Assembly: GCA_017983635.1 (NCBI GenBank)
Contig: JAGOBA010000015.1
Location: forward strand, 34,462 to 98,461
Source of the DNA: Alphaproteobacteria bacterium
GTDB taxonomy: Bacteria; Pseudomonadota; Alphaproteobacteria; Micropepsales; Micropepsaceae
DNA length: 64,000 nt
Direction: 5' to 3'
Shown here: piece by piece, positions 8,499 through 19,028 of the stretch
How positions within the stretch are numbered: the first letter of the stretch is position 1
Layout: each line of letters opens with the position of its first letter
Made by a program: the position numbers and the translations under genes
Notes under the pieces: model-generated
The model's input: only the letters and a program-made list of their open reading frames with translations
The model's database searches: none
What the model was told of the DNA's origin: nothing

Positions 8499-8695
8499 TC
8501 ATCGACACTGGCTCGCCAGTTGGCGGCCTTGCGGAAACGGGACCACCATCGCGATGCCCGGAGCGGGGCCCCCGAATTAGGGCAGTTGCACGCTCTATTT
8601 TGCGACTGCCGCCCCCGTATTCCGGCTAGGAAAGCCGCGGAATGCGGGGTTTTTCAGCGAGGGGCACGCGCAGGAGCAGAGTGCTGTCGGATGGC
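8499..8695. other. Gap between kinase-like gene and tRNA-Gln
   Basis: About 200 bases with no convincing coding region. It contains an imperfect GC-rich hairpin at 8631-8655 and is the likeliest place for the boundary between accessory DNA and the core chromosome. I could not find a duplicated piece of the tRNA 3' end inside the window that would mark an attachment site. Confidence 0.4.
8631..8655. terminator. Terminator-like hairpin between kinase gene and tRNA
   Basis: Imperfect stem: AAAGCCGC, loop GGAAT, then GCGGGG followed by a run of five T on the plus strand. It could end plus-strand transcription from the signalling pair or, read on the other strand, terminate the tRNA-Gln transcript. 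The mismatches in the stem lower confidence. Confidence 0.4.
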
Positions 8696-8769
8696 TGGTT
8701 GGGGGACTAGGATTCGAACCTAGACAGGCAGAGTCAGAGTCTGCAGTCCTACCGTTAGACGATCCCCCA
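8696..8769 (-). tRNA. tRNA-Gln, anticodon CTG
   Basis: On the minus strand the sequence folds as a cloverleaf. The acceptor stem TGGGGGA pairs with TCCCCCA, with discriminator A and an encoded CCA at 8696-8698. The anticodon arm is GCAGA-CTCTGAC-TCTGC, giving CTG in the loop. The T arm contains GGTTCGAATCC. Length is 74 bases including CCA. The tRNA lies between the accessory left segment and the ccm operon, 45 bases downstream of ccmI's stop side. Confidence 0.93.
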
Positions 8770-8814
8770 AGGGAGGGGCGTCTTATAAGTCCCAAGCGCG
8801 TTGGGCGGCAAGCG

Positions 8815-9666
8815 TTAAGGCACTGCGGTTGGCGGCAGTTTGAGTTTGGCGGCTAGCTCGCGGGCTTGGTCGCGCAAGCCCGGCAGCCATTGGGCGTCGG
8901 GCGGGCCGTCCTTGATGATGGCGACCCACAGGTCGAAGGCTTCGCGGTCCTTTCCGGCCTGGGTGAGGGCGAGACCCTGATAAAAGCGGGCGCGGGGGTC
9001 CTTCGCGTTTTGCTTCAGGGCTTGCGCGAAGATCGCTTGCGCTTCAGGGGTCACGGTGCCGCCGGCTAGTTGCACCGTCGCTTCGCCATATTGGGAACGC
9101 AGCGCCGCGTTTTCGGGATCGAGTTGCACCGCTCGCGCGAGGGCTTCGACGCCATCTTTCACGCGGCCGAGTTGTACGTAGGACCAACCAAGCATGCGCC
9201 AGCCCTTTGCGTCGTTCGGTTGCGTCTTTAGGCGCTCGGCGAGCTTGGCGACCATCTTCTCGACTTCGCCCAGCATTTCGGTTGCGCCGGCATCGCGCTC
9301 GGCGGACGCGTCATAGGGGCGATCGGGCAACTGCGGGCGGCCGAGCGGCAGATAGATGGCGAGCGACGCGGCGCCGAGCAAGGCGGCGACTGCGATTGGC
9401 ACCGCGCGCGGTAGACGTGCCGGGGGCGCAATGGTTTCGTTGCCGGGCAGCGCCAAGATGCGGCGTTTGATTTCGATGCGGGCGGCTTCGGCTTCGGCGG
9501 GTGTGATTAAGCCGCGCTCAAGGTCGGCGTCGATCTCCCTTAGCTGGTCGCGGTAGACGGCGAGGCTGGTGGAGTCGCGCGGCGCGGCGGGCGGGCGCTG
9601 GAGCAGCGGTGGCAACACCACGGTGCAAGCCAGCAATAAGAGCGCGGCCATCGCAAGCCAGATCAT
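8815..9666 (-). CDS. ccmI: Cytochrome c maturation protein CcmI
   Basis: Protein of 283 aa. An N-terminal membrane helix (residues 2-20) precedes a cytoplasmic heptad-like segment (YRDQLREIDADLERGLI), a second membrane helix near 88-108, and a periplasmic C-terminal TPR region (WRMLGWSYVQLGRVKDGVEAL) that presents apocytochrome c to the haem ligase. The gene is the last of the minus-strand ccmFGHI unit and overlaps ccmH by 4 bases at its start (ATG at 9666). The length is shorter than E. coli CcmH-type fusions but normal for alphaproteobacterial CcmI. Confidence 0.9.
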   Translation of the reverse strand: MIWLAMAALLLLACTVVLPPLLQRPPAAPRDSTSLAVYRDQLREIDADLERGLITPAEAEAARIEIKRRILALPGNETIAPPARLPRAVPIAVAALLGAASLAIYLPLGRPQLPDRPYDASAERDAGATEMLGEVEKMVAKLAERLKTQPNDAKGWRMLGWSYVQLGRVKDGVEALARAVQLDPENAALRSQYGEATVQLAGGTVTPEAQAIFAQALKQNAKDPRARFYQGLALTQAGKDREAFDLWVAIIKDGPPDAQWLPGLRDQARELAAKLKLPPTAVP

Positions 9667-10133
9667 GACGCGCGCTCGTCGAGTTTGCGCTGCACGGCGG
9701 CTTCTTCTGCGGCATTGAGCGGTTGCGGTGCCGTTGTGTTGCGGCGCAGGCCGCGCATGTAGTTCCACGCCAATGCGGCCGCGATGACCAGCACCGCAAG
9801 CGGTCCGAACCAGAGAGCCCAGGTGCCGCTGTCGAGCGGCGGACGGAGCAGGACGAACTTGCCGTAGCGTGCGACGATGAAATCGCGAACTTGCGTGTCG
9901 GTGTCGCCGGCTTTGATCCGTTCGCGCACGAGGATGCGGATATCGCGTGCTAAGGGCGCGTCGGAGTCGTCGACCGATTGGTTCTGGCAGACGACGCAGC
10001 GGAGTTCTTGCGTGATGTGTCTGGCGCGGGCTTCGAGCGCCGGGTCGGCAAGGATTTCGTCGGGCTCGACGGCGAACGCGGGCGCGATGGCAACGAACAA
10101 CATAAGCGCGGCGAGGAATGATTTGAAGCTCAC
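9663..10133 (-). CDS. ccmH: Cytochrome c maturation protein CcmH
   Basis: Protein of 156 aa with a cleavable signal peptide (about 1-21, ending AFA) and the redox motif RCVVCQNQS with C46 and C49. Helices follow, and a C-terminal membrane anchor (WALWFGPLAVLVIAAALAW). It reduces the CxxCH motif of apocytochromes in the periplasm, working with CcmG and CcmI. It overlaps ccmI by 4 bases downstream and ccmG by 4 bases upstream, so the operon is translationally coupled. Confidence 0.93.
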   Translation of the reverse strand: MSFKSFLAALMLFVAIAPAFAVEPDEILADPALEARARHITQELRCVVCQNQSVDDSDAPLARDIRILVRERIKAGDTDTQVRDFIVARYGKFVLLRPPLDSGTWALWFGPLAVLVIAAALAWNYMRGLRRNTTAPQPLNAAEEAAVQRKLDERAS

Positions 10134-10672
10134 GGTTCGGCCTCAAGTTCTTTGACCAACGGCTCGATCGTGTTGGTCCAAATGTAGTCGTCGATGGCGC
10201 CGACTTGTTTGAAGCGAATGCGCCCGCGCTTGTCGACGATGAAGGTCTCCGGCGCGCCGGTGACGCCGAAATCGATGGCGGTGCGGCCTTTCGCGTCGTC
10301 GGCGATCGCCGTGTAGGGGTTTCCAAGTTCTTCCAGCCAGGCTTTGAGCTCGTCCGGCTTGTCCTTCCAGGCGAGGCCATAGATCGCGACACGGTTTGCC
10401 TTCGCATGCTTGAGCAATATCGGGTGCTCGACACGGCAGGTGATGCACCACGAGGCGAAGATGTTGATCAGCGAGACGTGGCCCTTCAGCGTTTCGTTGG
10501 AAACGGTCTCGCCGCTGCGGCCGAAAGAAGGGAGATCGAATGTGGGCAGGGGCTTGTCGATTAAGACGGATCTGATCGTGCGCGAGTCTTCCGTTAGGCC
10601 GATCGCGAAGTAGCCGGCGAGCAGCAGCAGCAAGCCGAGCGGGAGAAGCGAGAGCCAGCGCGACATCGTCAT
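10130..10672 (-). CDS. ccmG: Thiol:disulfide oxidoreductase CcmG (DsbE family)
   Basis: Protein of 180 aa: an N-terminal signal-anchor (SLLPLGLLLLLAGYFAIG) and a periplasmic thioredoxin fold with the active site WCITC (C76, C79) and the cis-Pro motif GVTGAPETF. It keeps apocytochrome cysteines or CcmH reduced during haem attachment. The start at 10672 forms an ATGA overlap with ccmF. A second ATG lies two codons further in (10666). Confidence 0.92.
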   Translation of the reverse strand: MTMSRWLSLLPLGLLLLLAGYFAIGLTEDSRTIRSVLIDKPLPTFDLPSFGRSGETVSNETLKGHVSLINIFASWCITCRVEHPILLKHAKANRVAIYGLAWKDKPDELKAWLEELGNPYTAIADDAKGRTAIDFGVTGAPETFIVDKRGRIRFKQVGAIDDYIWTNTIEPLVKELEAEP

Positions 10673-12636
10673 TCCGCCGCCTGTGCCGCAACGGCGCGGC
10701 GCGGGGCGCCTACGCGCAGGCGCCGGTCGCTCAGTGAGAGCAAACCGCCAAAGACCATGATCACTGCGCCGCCCCAGATCCAGACGACCCACGGGTGATG
10801 GTAGAGCCTCACCGTCCAGGAGCCGTCGCCGTGCGGTTGGCCGATGGTGACATAGAGAACGTCGAGCGGGCGAACGCGCATGCCGGCCTCTGTCGTTTCG
10901 GAACCGGGGTTCGGATAGGTGCGGCGCTCGGCGAGCAGTTCGTCCACTTGCGCGCCGCCCATGACGACGGCGAAGCGGCCAGCCTTGGAGGTGTAGTTCG
11001 GGCCTTGCTCGTCGGTCACGGATACGAGGCGCACCTCATACGCGCCGACTCTGGCCGACTGGCCGGGTTTGAGAAGCGCCACCGTTTCTTCGGTCCACGC
11101 ACTGATGCCAACGACGCCCAGCGCGAGCACCGCGACGCCGGCGTGGGACACGGCCATGCCCCAGGTGGCTCGCGGCAAACCTGCGGCGCGCGACCAGATC
11201 GCTTGAAGGTCGCCGGTCCCGAGCGCCAAGCGCTGAGCGATTGCGCCAAGAGCGCCCGCGAGCAGCCAGACAGCTGACGCGATCGCAAGGACGGCCAGCG
11301 AGCCGGTGCCGATCATTGCGGCGGCGACGCCTGCTGCGACGGCGACGACGGCGGCGATCTTGAGCCTGAAGAACGCTTGCGCAAGGTCACCGCGTTTCCA
11401 ACTTAGCAGCGGGCCGATTGCCATGACGAACATCATCGCGATCGAGAACGGCACGAAGAAGAAATTGTAGAATGGTGCGCCGACGGAGAGTTGGTCGCCG
11501 CTCGAGACTTGCGCGAACAGCGGATAGAACGTGCCGATGAAAATGAACGCCGTTACGGAGACGAGCAGTACGTTGTTCAGGATCAGGCCACCTTCACGGC
11601 TGACCGGCGCGAACAGGTTGCCGAGCTTCATCGTCGGCGCGCGGATGGCGTAGAGCGTCAGTGCGCCGCCAGTGGTCGCGACGAGGAGGCCTAAGATGAA
11701 TATGCCACGCGTGGGATCGGTCGCGAAGGAATGTACGCTTGAGATCACGCCGGAGCGGACGAGAAAAGTGCCGATCAGGCTCAACGTGAAGGTCAGGATC
11801 GCAAGCAAGATCGTCCAGTGTTTCAGCGCGTCGCGTTTTTCGACGACGATGGCGGAGTGGACGAGTGCGGTGCCGGCGAGCCAGGGCATCAGCGATGCGT
11901 TCTCGACGGGATCCCAAAACCACCAGCCGCCCCAGCCGAGTTCGTAGTAGGCCCAAAGCGAACCCAGCATGATGCCCATCGTGAGAAAGCACCAGGCGGC
12001 GAGCGTCCAAGGCCTGACCCAGCGCGCCCATGCCGGATCGACTCGGCCTTCGATGAGCGCTGCAACGGCGAACGAGAAGGCCATCGAGAAGCCGACGTAA
12101 CCTAGATAGAGGAATGGCGGATGCGTCGCGAGGCCCGGGTCCTGCAGCAGCGGGTTCAGGCCGTTGCCGTTCAGCGGTGCCGGGTCGAGGCGCAGGAATG
12201 GGTTCGACGTAAAGATGATGAAGGCCAGAAACCCGACACCGATCATGCCCTGAACCGCGAGCACGCGCGCGGCGAGCGTCGCGGGCAGATTGCGTCCGAA
12301 CAAGGCGACCGCGCCGCCGAACAGTGCCAGGATCAGCACCCAGAGCAGCATCGAGCCTTCGTGGTTCCCCCAGACACCGGCAATTTTGTAGACGAGCGGC
12401 TTGTCCGAATGAGAATGCTGCGCCACCAGCGACACGGAGAAGTCGGAGAGGACGAACACCAGCGTCAGGCATGCAAATGCGATGGCGATAAACAAAAGTT
12501 GACCGATTGCCGCCGAGCGGGCGAACGCCATCAGGTTCGGGTCGCGCTTGGCGGCCCCGTAAAGGGGCACGCCGCTCTGCGCGACTGCCAGGGTTAGCGC
12601 CAGCGCAAGGGCGAAATGTCCGATTTCCGCGATCAT
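10669..12636 (-). CDS. ccmF: Haem lyase subunit CcmF
   Basis: Protein of 655 aa, multi-pass membrane protein. It carries the tryptophan-rich WWD signature WGGWWFWDPVENASLMPW and flanking histidines expected for haem handling, with about 14-15 hydrophobic helices. CcmF receives haem from holo-CcmE and, with CcmH/I, ligates it to apocytochrome c. It is the first gene of the minus-strand ccmFGHI operon. Its promoter must lie in the 178-base divergent gap upstream. ccmE is not adjacent: it is at 19029-19484 on the other strand. Confidence 0.95.
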   Translation of the reverse strand: MIAEIGHFALALALTLAVAQSGVPLYGAAKRDPNLMAFARSAAIGQLLFIAIAFACLTLVFVLSDFSVSLVAQHSHSDKPLVYKIAGVWGNHEGSMLLWVLILALFGGAVALFGRNLPATLAARVLAVQGMIGVGFLAFIIFTSNPFLRLDPAPLNGNGLNPLLQDPGLATHPPFLYLGYVGFSMAFSFAVAALIEGRVDPAWARWVRPWTLAAWCFLTMGIMLGSLWAYYELGWGGWWFWDPVENASLMPWLAGTALVHSAIVVEKRDALKHWTILLAILTFTLSLIGTFLVRSGVISSVHSFATDPTRGIFILGLLVATTGGALTLYAIRAPTMKLGNLFAPVSREGGLILNNVLLVSVTAFIFIGTFYPLFAQVSSGDQLSVGAPFYNFFFVPFSIAMMFVMAIGPLLSWKRGDLAQAFFRLKIAAVVAVAAGVAAAMIGTGSLAVLAIASAVWLLAGALGAIAQRLALGTGDLQAIWSRAAGLPRATWGMAVSHAGVAVLALGVVGISAWTEETVALLKPGQSARVGAYEVRLVSVTDEQGPNYTSKAGRFAVVMGGAQVDELLAERRTYPNPGSETTEAGMRVRPLDVLYVTIGQPHGDGSWTVRLYHHPWVVWIWGGAVIMVFGGLLSLSDRRLRVGAPRRAVAAQAAE

Positions 12637-12814
12637 CTGGCGCTCGGATACGCGAGCGGGCGGGCAAATTCAATGAGGCGCAACCGTCCCCTCCCGGGCG
12701 AAGACCACTCGCGCAGCAGGGTTGCCGCTCTTGCTTTGCCAAGCGGTCAAAAATTTGCTCCATTCGTCTGACAAAAAGTCAGATGCGCGTTGGCGCACGG
12801 CGGAGGAGACGAGC
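12637..12814. promoter_or_regulatory. Divergent intergenic region with a small palindrome
   Basis: This 178-base gap must hold the promoters of ccmF (leftward) and of the 185-aa gene (rightward). A perfect 6-bp inverted repeat, TCTGAC-AAAAA-GTCAGA, lies at 12767-12783, about 30 bases before the rightward start codon. It could be an operator or a leader hairpin. No convincing -35/-10 pair was identified. Confidence 0.35.
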
Positions 12815-13372
12815 ATGCGTGTATGGGCCATTGGGCTTGGGGCAGTCACTGCCGTGCTTGTCGCCGCCGGGTACGCGGCGGGTGCGAACAAGCCGCTACC
12901 GGAGACGCCGAAGTCGAGGAACGATTGGCCGACCGAGCGCGTGGTCGTTGTGGGCCGCCGCGGTAATCCTCGCGATTGGATCGTCAACCATACGTTCCGG
13001 GGGATGGAGGGGTTTGCGGACGGCTCGGCGCCGCCGGGGGTTGTCTCGCGCACCGAATACCCTTGGCAAATCTACTATTTGGCCGATGGGACACTTGAAG
13101 CGCGTTTCCGGCGCCTTGGGGCCCGCGTTCCTCATGGGCCGATAGAGGAGTTGGACTTTGTCGAGCGTGGGAGATGGCGATTCAATGCAGAGGGTGAACT
13201 CTGCCAATCGATCCCACATGTCGGCTGGGGTGTGGAGGTTTGCTACTGGATCGAGCGGCGCGGCGACCGGATGGCTATGTATTACACGGGCTGCGGCGCC
13301 TATAACCGTTGTTATCCGGATCGTTTGGGGCCAGAGGGTGAGATCGTTCCCGGCCGGCAGTTTACCTTTTAG
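12815..13372 (+). CDS. Secreted or anchored hypothetical protein
   Basis: Protein of 185 aa with an N-terminal hydrophobic segment (VWAIGLGAVTAVLVAAGYAAG) that may be a signal peptide or anchor. The mature part is beta-rich, with paired cysteines in two clusters (GELCQS ... VCYW and TGCGAYNRCYP) that could form disulfides in the periplasm. I do not recognise the family; the spacing of W, C and G resembles small secreted lipocalin-like or DUF995-type proteins but this is not certain. GGAGGAG at 12802-12808 supports the ATG at 12815. It is alone, between ccmF and ppx. Confidence 0.7.
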   Translation: MRVWAIGLGAVTAVLVAAGYAAGANKPLPETPKSRNDWPTERVVVVGRRGNPRDWIVNHTFRGMEGFADGSAPPGVVSRTEYPWQIYYLADGTLEARFRRLGARVPHGPIEELDFVERGRWRFNAEGELCQSIPHVGWGVEVCYWIERRGDRMAMYYTGCGAYNRCYPDRLGPEGEIVPGRQFTF

Positions 13373-13502
13373 GCCTAATCCCTTCGCTAACTTGCCGCTT
13401 AGCATCGTCGTGTTACAGTGGTGGCAACTGTAATCGAAGGCCGTGTGCGGCCGGGCCCCTTGGGTCAGGCGACGCACCAGCCGAACGAAGTGAGATTGCC
13501 CC

Positions 13503-14636
13503 GTGGCGCAAGGTTCGCGTGGGGCGCCGTATGGGTCGCAGGACCCGCCCGCCGTTGCCACGGCTGGCAATGAGGCTAAGCCGGCGAACGTTCGGCCAAG
13601 CCACATTTATGCGGCGCTCGACCTCGGCACCAACAACTGCAGGCTCTTGGTCGCAAAGCCAGATGCGAATGGCTTTCGCGTGCTCGATTCATTTTCCCGC
13701 ACGGTTCGATTGGGCGAAGGGCTCTCGCAAACGGGGGAACTTTCCGAGGCAGCGATGTCGCGCGCGATCGAGGCGATCCGCATCTGCGCGGTGAAGATGC
13801 GCAAGCGCGGCGTGACGTCCGCGCGTGCGATCGCGACGCAGGCCTGCCGCACGGCAAAGAACGGTGAAGCGTTCATTACACGCGTCGCGAAGGAGACGGG
13901 GCTCCACTTCGACATCATTCCGCCGATCGAAGAGGCGCGTTTGGCGGCGCGCGGTGTGGCGCCGCTCCTGGACCGCTCGGACAAGGGCGCGTTGGTGTTC
14001 GACATCGGCGGCGGGTCGACGGAGCTGATCTGGCTCGATCTGCGGGATCACGGACGGCCACCGCGAATACTGCGGTGGGGGTCGATGCCGCTTGGCGTTG
14101 TGACGCTGGCAGAGAGGTTTACGGGAAAGTTGGACGAGCCGGGCACCTATGAAGCGATGACGGCCGAGGTGCGCGCGCAGTTGAAGGAGATATCGACGCT
14201 GGCGCCGCCCGGCGGACATCCTGCTGGTTCGTTTCACATGCTGGGGACCTCCGGCACGGTGACCACGATTGCGGGCATTCATTTGGGCCTTGAGCGCTAT
14301 GAGCGTTCGAAAGTGGACGGCACCTGGTTGAAGCGCGATGACATTCAGCGCGTGGTCGCCAACCTCAAGGGAATGAACCGCGAGGCGCGGGCCGCGCATC
14401 CGTGTGTCGGACCGGAGCGGGCAGAATTGGTGATCCCGGGGCTGGTCATCTTCGAGTCGATCTTCACCCTGTGGACGCCGCCGCGGCTGCGGGTGGCGGA
14501 CCGCGGTCTGCGCGAGGGGATGTTGCTTGCGCTCATGGAAGGCGGCGAGGGACGCGGGAGCGGGAAGCGGAAACGCAAGCGCCGCGGCGGGCGCCGGCGA
14601 AGGCGCGGCGGCAAGCCTGCGGGCGGCACGTCATGA
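13503..14636 (+). CDS. ppx: Exopolyphosphatase / guanosine pentaphosphatase (Ppx/GppA family)
   Basis: Protein of 377 aa from a GTG. The actin-like ATPase fold is visible: [13 protein letters not shown] (phosphate 1), [24 protein letters not shown] (phosphate 2) and [12 protein letters not shown]. It lacks the extra C-terminal HD-like domains of long E. coli Ppx, as is typical of the short alphaproteobacterial form. The C-terminus ends in a strongly basic tail ([16 protein letters not shown]), which could bind RNA or polyphosphate. It overlaps rlmE in ATGA. Linkage of this gene with an FtsJ-type methyltransferase is common in alphaproteobacteria. Confidence 0.88.
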   Translation: MAQGSRGAPYGSQDPPAVATAGNEAKPANVRPSHIYAALDLGTNNCRLLVAKPDANGFRVLDSFSRTVRLGEGLSQTGELSEAAMSRAIEAIRICAVKMRKRGVTSARAIATQACRTAKNGEAFITRVAKETGLHFDIIPPIEEARLAARGVAPLLDRSDKGALVFDIGGGSTELIWLDLRDHGRPPRILRWGSMPLGVVTLAERFTGKLDEPGTYEAMTAEVRAQLKEISTLAPPGGHPAGSFHMLGTSGTVTTIAGIHLGLERYERSKVDGTWLKRDDIQRVVANLKGMNREARAAHPCVGPERAELVIPGLVIFESIFTLWTPPRLRVADRGLREGMLLALMEGGEGRGSGKRKRKRRGGRRRRRGGKPAGGTS

Positions 14637-15304
14637 CGGACAAGGTGAAGCCGGCGGCAACGCGGGCGCTCAAAGTGAGGCTGAAGTCTGCCAAGAAGCG
14701 AACGAAATCTTCGAAGGCTTGGTTGGAGCGGCAGATCAACGATCCCTATGTGCGCGCGGCTAAGGCGAGTGGCTATCGTTCGCGCGCGGCCTACAAGCTT
14801 GCCGAAATGGACGACAAGTATCGCTTTTTGAAGCGCGGCCAAAGCGCGGTCGATTTAGGCGCGGCGCCGGGTGGTTGGACGCAAGTGTTGGTCGAGCGGT
14901 TGGGCGAGGGGCGGGTTGTCGGGGCCGACATTCAAGAGATGGATCCCATTCCAGGTGCCGTGTTGCTGCACCTCGACTTTATGGATGCGAAGGCGCCGGC
15001 GGTGATCAAGCATGCGCTCTCGGGGCCGGTCGACGTGGTTGCTTCCGACATGGCTTCACCCGCGACCGGACATCGCGAGACGGATCATTTGCGCGTCATG
15101 GCGCTGTGCGAGACGGCGCTGGATTTTGCGATCGAGGTTTTGAAGCCCGGCGGCGCCTTCTTATGCAAGGTGTTGCGCGGCGGTACGGAGCGTGAGTTGC
15201 TTGAAACGCTTAAGCGCCGGTTCGCGAAGGTTGTGCACGTGAAGCCGCCGGCAAGCCGCGCGGACAGCGCCGAGATGTATGTGCTGGCAACTGGATTTCG
15301 CTGA
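14633..15304 (+). CDS. rlmE: 23S rRNA (uridine-2'-O)-methyltransferase RlmE
   Basis: Protein of 223 aa. A basic N-terminal extension is followed by the FtsJ/RrmJ fold: SRAAYKL (catalytic Lys region), [12 protein letters not shown] (AdoMet site), VASDMASP (catalytic Asp), and FLCKVLRGG with the second catalytic Lys. It methylates U2552 (E. coli numbering) in the A-loop of 23S rRNA in the 50S subunit. It is translationally coupled to ppx through ATGA and ends one base before the convergent PAP2 phosphatase stop. Confidence 0.93.
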   Translation: MTDKVKPAATRALKVRLKSAKKRTKSSKAWLERQINDPYVRAAKASGYRSRAAYKLAEMDDKYRFLKRGQSAVDLGAAPGGWTQVLVERLGEGRVVGADIQEMDPIPGAVLLHLDFMDAKAPAVIKHALSGPVDVVASDMASPATGHRETDHLRVMALCETALDFAIEVLKPGGAFLCKVLRGGTERELLETLKRRFAKVVHVKPPASRADSAEMYVLATGFR

Positions 15305-15305
15305 G

Positions 15306-16124
15306 CTATTGGCAGGCGGGTTGGTCCTCGCTTCGCTCGCCGATCGCGACGGCTTGCAACTCACGTTTGGCGCAAACGAAGTCGCGATGGAACTCGGGCA
15401 ACGCGAACAGCTTATCGACGACGGCCGTTGCCAGAAGTTGACCCGCTTGAACATCGGACGGGAAATGCACGCCACATACGATGCGGCTTTCGCCGTAGTC
15501 GACCGCGCGCAACACGATCGCCTGTGCGCTTTGTGGATAGGCTTCGACCATGACGAGCGCTGCCGCCCAGGATAGCGCGGCGTGGCCAGAGGGGTAAGCC
15601 GTGCCTTTGGTGGGTGAGGCTTCAGGTTTGGGTGGCGTCTTCTCTCCGCAGATGCGCGTAAGCGCAAAGCGCTGGAACGGGCGCGGACGCGGGAATTGTT
15701 TTTTTGCCTCGCTCGCCGCCGCAAGTACGTCCTCGGAGACGCGGTTCAGCAGCCGCACGAAGCGCGGCACGTGCTTGCGATCCGGCGCGAAGCCCAACTG
15801 ACGTTCAAAGCGATCGTAGACTGACGCGTCGTCGGCGAGGGCTCGCGCCCAGCGTTCGGCGCTGACGCGCGCTGTCGTTTGGCGAAAGAGGGCCACGTCG
15901 GCTTTGTCGGCGGGTGAATCGATCGCGGGCGGCGGTTGGAGGACTTCGGCGACGTCGATGCTTCCCGGCGGAAGGTAGCCCTTCACCTCCTCGGCGAGTT
16001 CCTCGGGCGAGAGTTTGGCGGCTGATGCGCCTTCCAAGAACTTGGCGCGGTCGCCCGGTGCGGCGGTTGCGCAAGACAACGATGCAGCTATTGCCGCGAT
16101 CGTGAGAACGGTCCGTTGAAACAT
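15306..16124 (-). CDS. PAP2-type acid phosphatase
   Basis: Protein of 272 aa with a signal peptide (FQRTVLTIAAIAASLSCATA). It carries the three phosphatase motifs: K-x6-RP within KKQFPRPRP, PSGH in YPSGHAALSW, and SR-x5-H-x3-D in SRIVCGVHFPSD. This is a periplasmic class A-type nonspecific acid phosphatase fold. It probably releases phosphate from nucleotides or other monoesters. The gene sits alone on the minus strand between rlmE and guaB, with the ATG at 16124 giving the signal peptide; the longer frame upstream lacks coding character. Confidence 0.88.
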   Translation of the reverse strand: MFQRTVLTIAAIAASLSCATAAPGDRAKFLEGASAAKLSPEELAEEVKGYLPPGSIDVAEVLQPPPAIDSPADKADVALFRQTTARVSAERWARALADDASVYDRFERQLGFAPDRKHVPRFVRLLNRVSEDVLAAASEAKKQFPRPRPFQRFALTRICGEKTPPKPEASPTKGTAYPSGHAALSWAAALVMVEAYPQSAQAIVLRAVDYGESRIVCGVHFPSDVQAGQLLATAVVDKLFALPEFHRDFVCAKRELQAVAIGERSEDQPACQ

Positions 16125-16197
16125 GATGTCCCCCCGCCCAACTGTCGCAAGGCTTTGGCGGTCTGCCAAGGCGAAATCATTGATAACGGGGCTTTGA

Positions 16198-17763
<1,566 letters not shown>

Positions 17764-17818
17764 GCATCTGACACCGGGAGCTCGACTAGCGGCCGCGGCG
17801 GAAATTCTGACCGAGGTT

Positions 17819-18988
17819 TTGGCCCGAAAGGCGGCGGCCGACCGTACGATCGCCGCTTGGGGCCGTGCGCATCGCTTTGCGGGCTCGAAGGATCGCGCCG
17901 CGATTGCCGATCGCGTTTACTCGGTGTTGCGGCGGCGAAACGAATGTGCGTTCCGCATGCAAAGCGAGGACGCACGGGCGCTTGTGATCGGATCGCTCGC
18001 GGTTGGCGACGGGTTGGAGGCGGATGAGATCGCGGCGCTTTGCGTCGATGGGCAGCATGCGCTTGGGGCCTTGAGCGATGGGGAGCGGGCGACGCTTGAG
18101 GACAAGCGCGTTCCGACGGCGCCGTGGATCGTGTTCAACTATCCGCAGTGGCTGCACGGCGAGTTTTCCGCGGCCTTCGGTGCAGACTTGGCGCGCGAGA
18201 TGGCGGCGCTGTGCGGGCGGGCGCCGCTTGATTTGCGGGTGAATGCGCTCAAGGCGAACCGCGACGATGTCGCGTTGGAACTCACGCTTGCCGGTGTCGT
18301 TGCGGGATCGCTCGCCGGCGCGCCGGACGGGTTGCGTGTAGCGGCGGGCGCGGATGCCAAGGTCACGGTGTTGCCCGCCTATCAGGAAGGGCGCGTTGAG
18401 ATTCAAGACGAGGCCTCGCAGCGTGCGGTCTTGTTGGCTGAGGCGCGGCCTGGGGACACGGTGATCGACCTGGCGGCCGGCGCGGGTGGCAAGGCGCTGG
18501 CTCTGGCGGCGGCGATGGACAATCGCGGGCGAATTTTGGCTTGCGATGTCGATCTTGGGCGTTTGCAACAGATGACGCCGCGCGTCGCGCGTTCGGGCGT
18601 GACGATTATCGAGATGGCCGGCGATCCCTACGGCAGGGAGCTTGCGGCGCTGGCGCACGGTGGTGCCGATCTCGTTTTCATCGACGCGCCTTGTTCTGGC
18701 ACGGGCACGTGGCGGCGCAACCCGGAGAGCAAGTGGACGCTTGATCAGGCGCGGCTGGCGACCTATCGCGCAGCGCAGGCAAAGCTGTTGGATCGTGCGG
18801 TCGAACTCGTAAAGCCGACCGGCGCGATTGTGTACGCGACGTGTTCGTTGTTGCCTTCGGAGGGGCCGGTTCAGCTTGCGGCGTTTGTCGAACGGCATCC
18901 TGGCTGGCAGGCAGAGACGGCACAAACGCTGACGCCTTACCGTGAAAACACCGACGGCTTTTTCGTCGCACGGATGGTGCGGGCGTGA
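17819..18988 (+). CDS. rsmB: 16S rRNA m5C methyltransferase, RsmB/NOP2 family
   Basis: Protein of at least 389 aa: an N-terminal NusB-like helical domain, then a Rossmann methyltransferase with DLAAGAGGKAL (AdoMet), DAPCSGTGTWRRNP (catalytic Cys with PC motif) and YATCSLLPSEG (second Cys). It would methylate a 16S rRNA cytosine. The TTG at 17819 is a legal start, but the frame upstream reads (L)TPGARLAAAAEILTEVLARK, which looks like the family's true N-terminus. Translation may begin at a CTG at 17768, five bases after guaB's stop. It is probably co-transcribed with guaB. Confidence 0.88.
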   Translation: MARKAAADRTIAAWGRAHRFAGSKDRAAIADRVYSVLRRRNECAFRMQSEDARALVIGSLAVGDGLEADEIAALCVDGQHALGALSDGERATLEDKRVPTAPWIVFNYPQWLHGEFSAAFGADLAREMAALCGRAPLDLRVNALKANRDDVALELTLAGVVAGSLAGAPDGLRVAAGADAKVTVLPAYQEGRVEIQDEASQRAVLLAEARPGDTVIDLAAGAGGKALALAAAMDNRGRILACDVDLGRLQQMTPRVARSGVTIIEMAGDPYGRELAALAHGGADLVFIDAPCSGTGTWRRNPESKWTLDQARLATYRAAQAKLLDRAVELVKPTGAIVYATCSLLPSEGPVQLAAFVERHPGWQAETAQTLTPYRENTDGFFVARMVRA

Positions 18989-19028
18989 ACCTTGTTCGCG
19001 GGCTCTTCCGCATTATAGTTCGTGCGCT

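Noticed and set aside
8696..8769. tRNA-Gln as the attachment site of the left element
   Set aside because: No second copy of the tRNA 3' end is visible in the window, and the element's recombinase is a serine type that does not normally target tRNA genes.
17786..18925. Long minus-strand open frame (379 codons) opposite the RsmB gene
   Set aside because: It is a shadow of the GC-rich coding strand; it is arginine-rich with no domain and lies wholly within a recognised gene.
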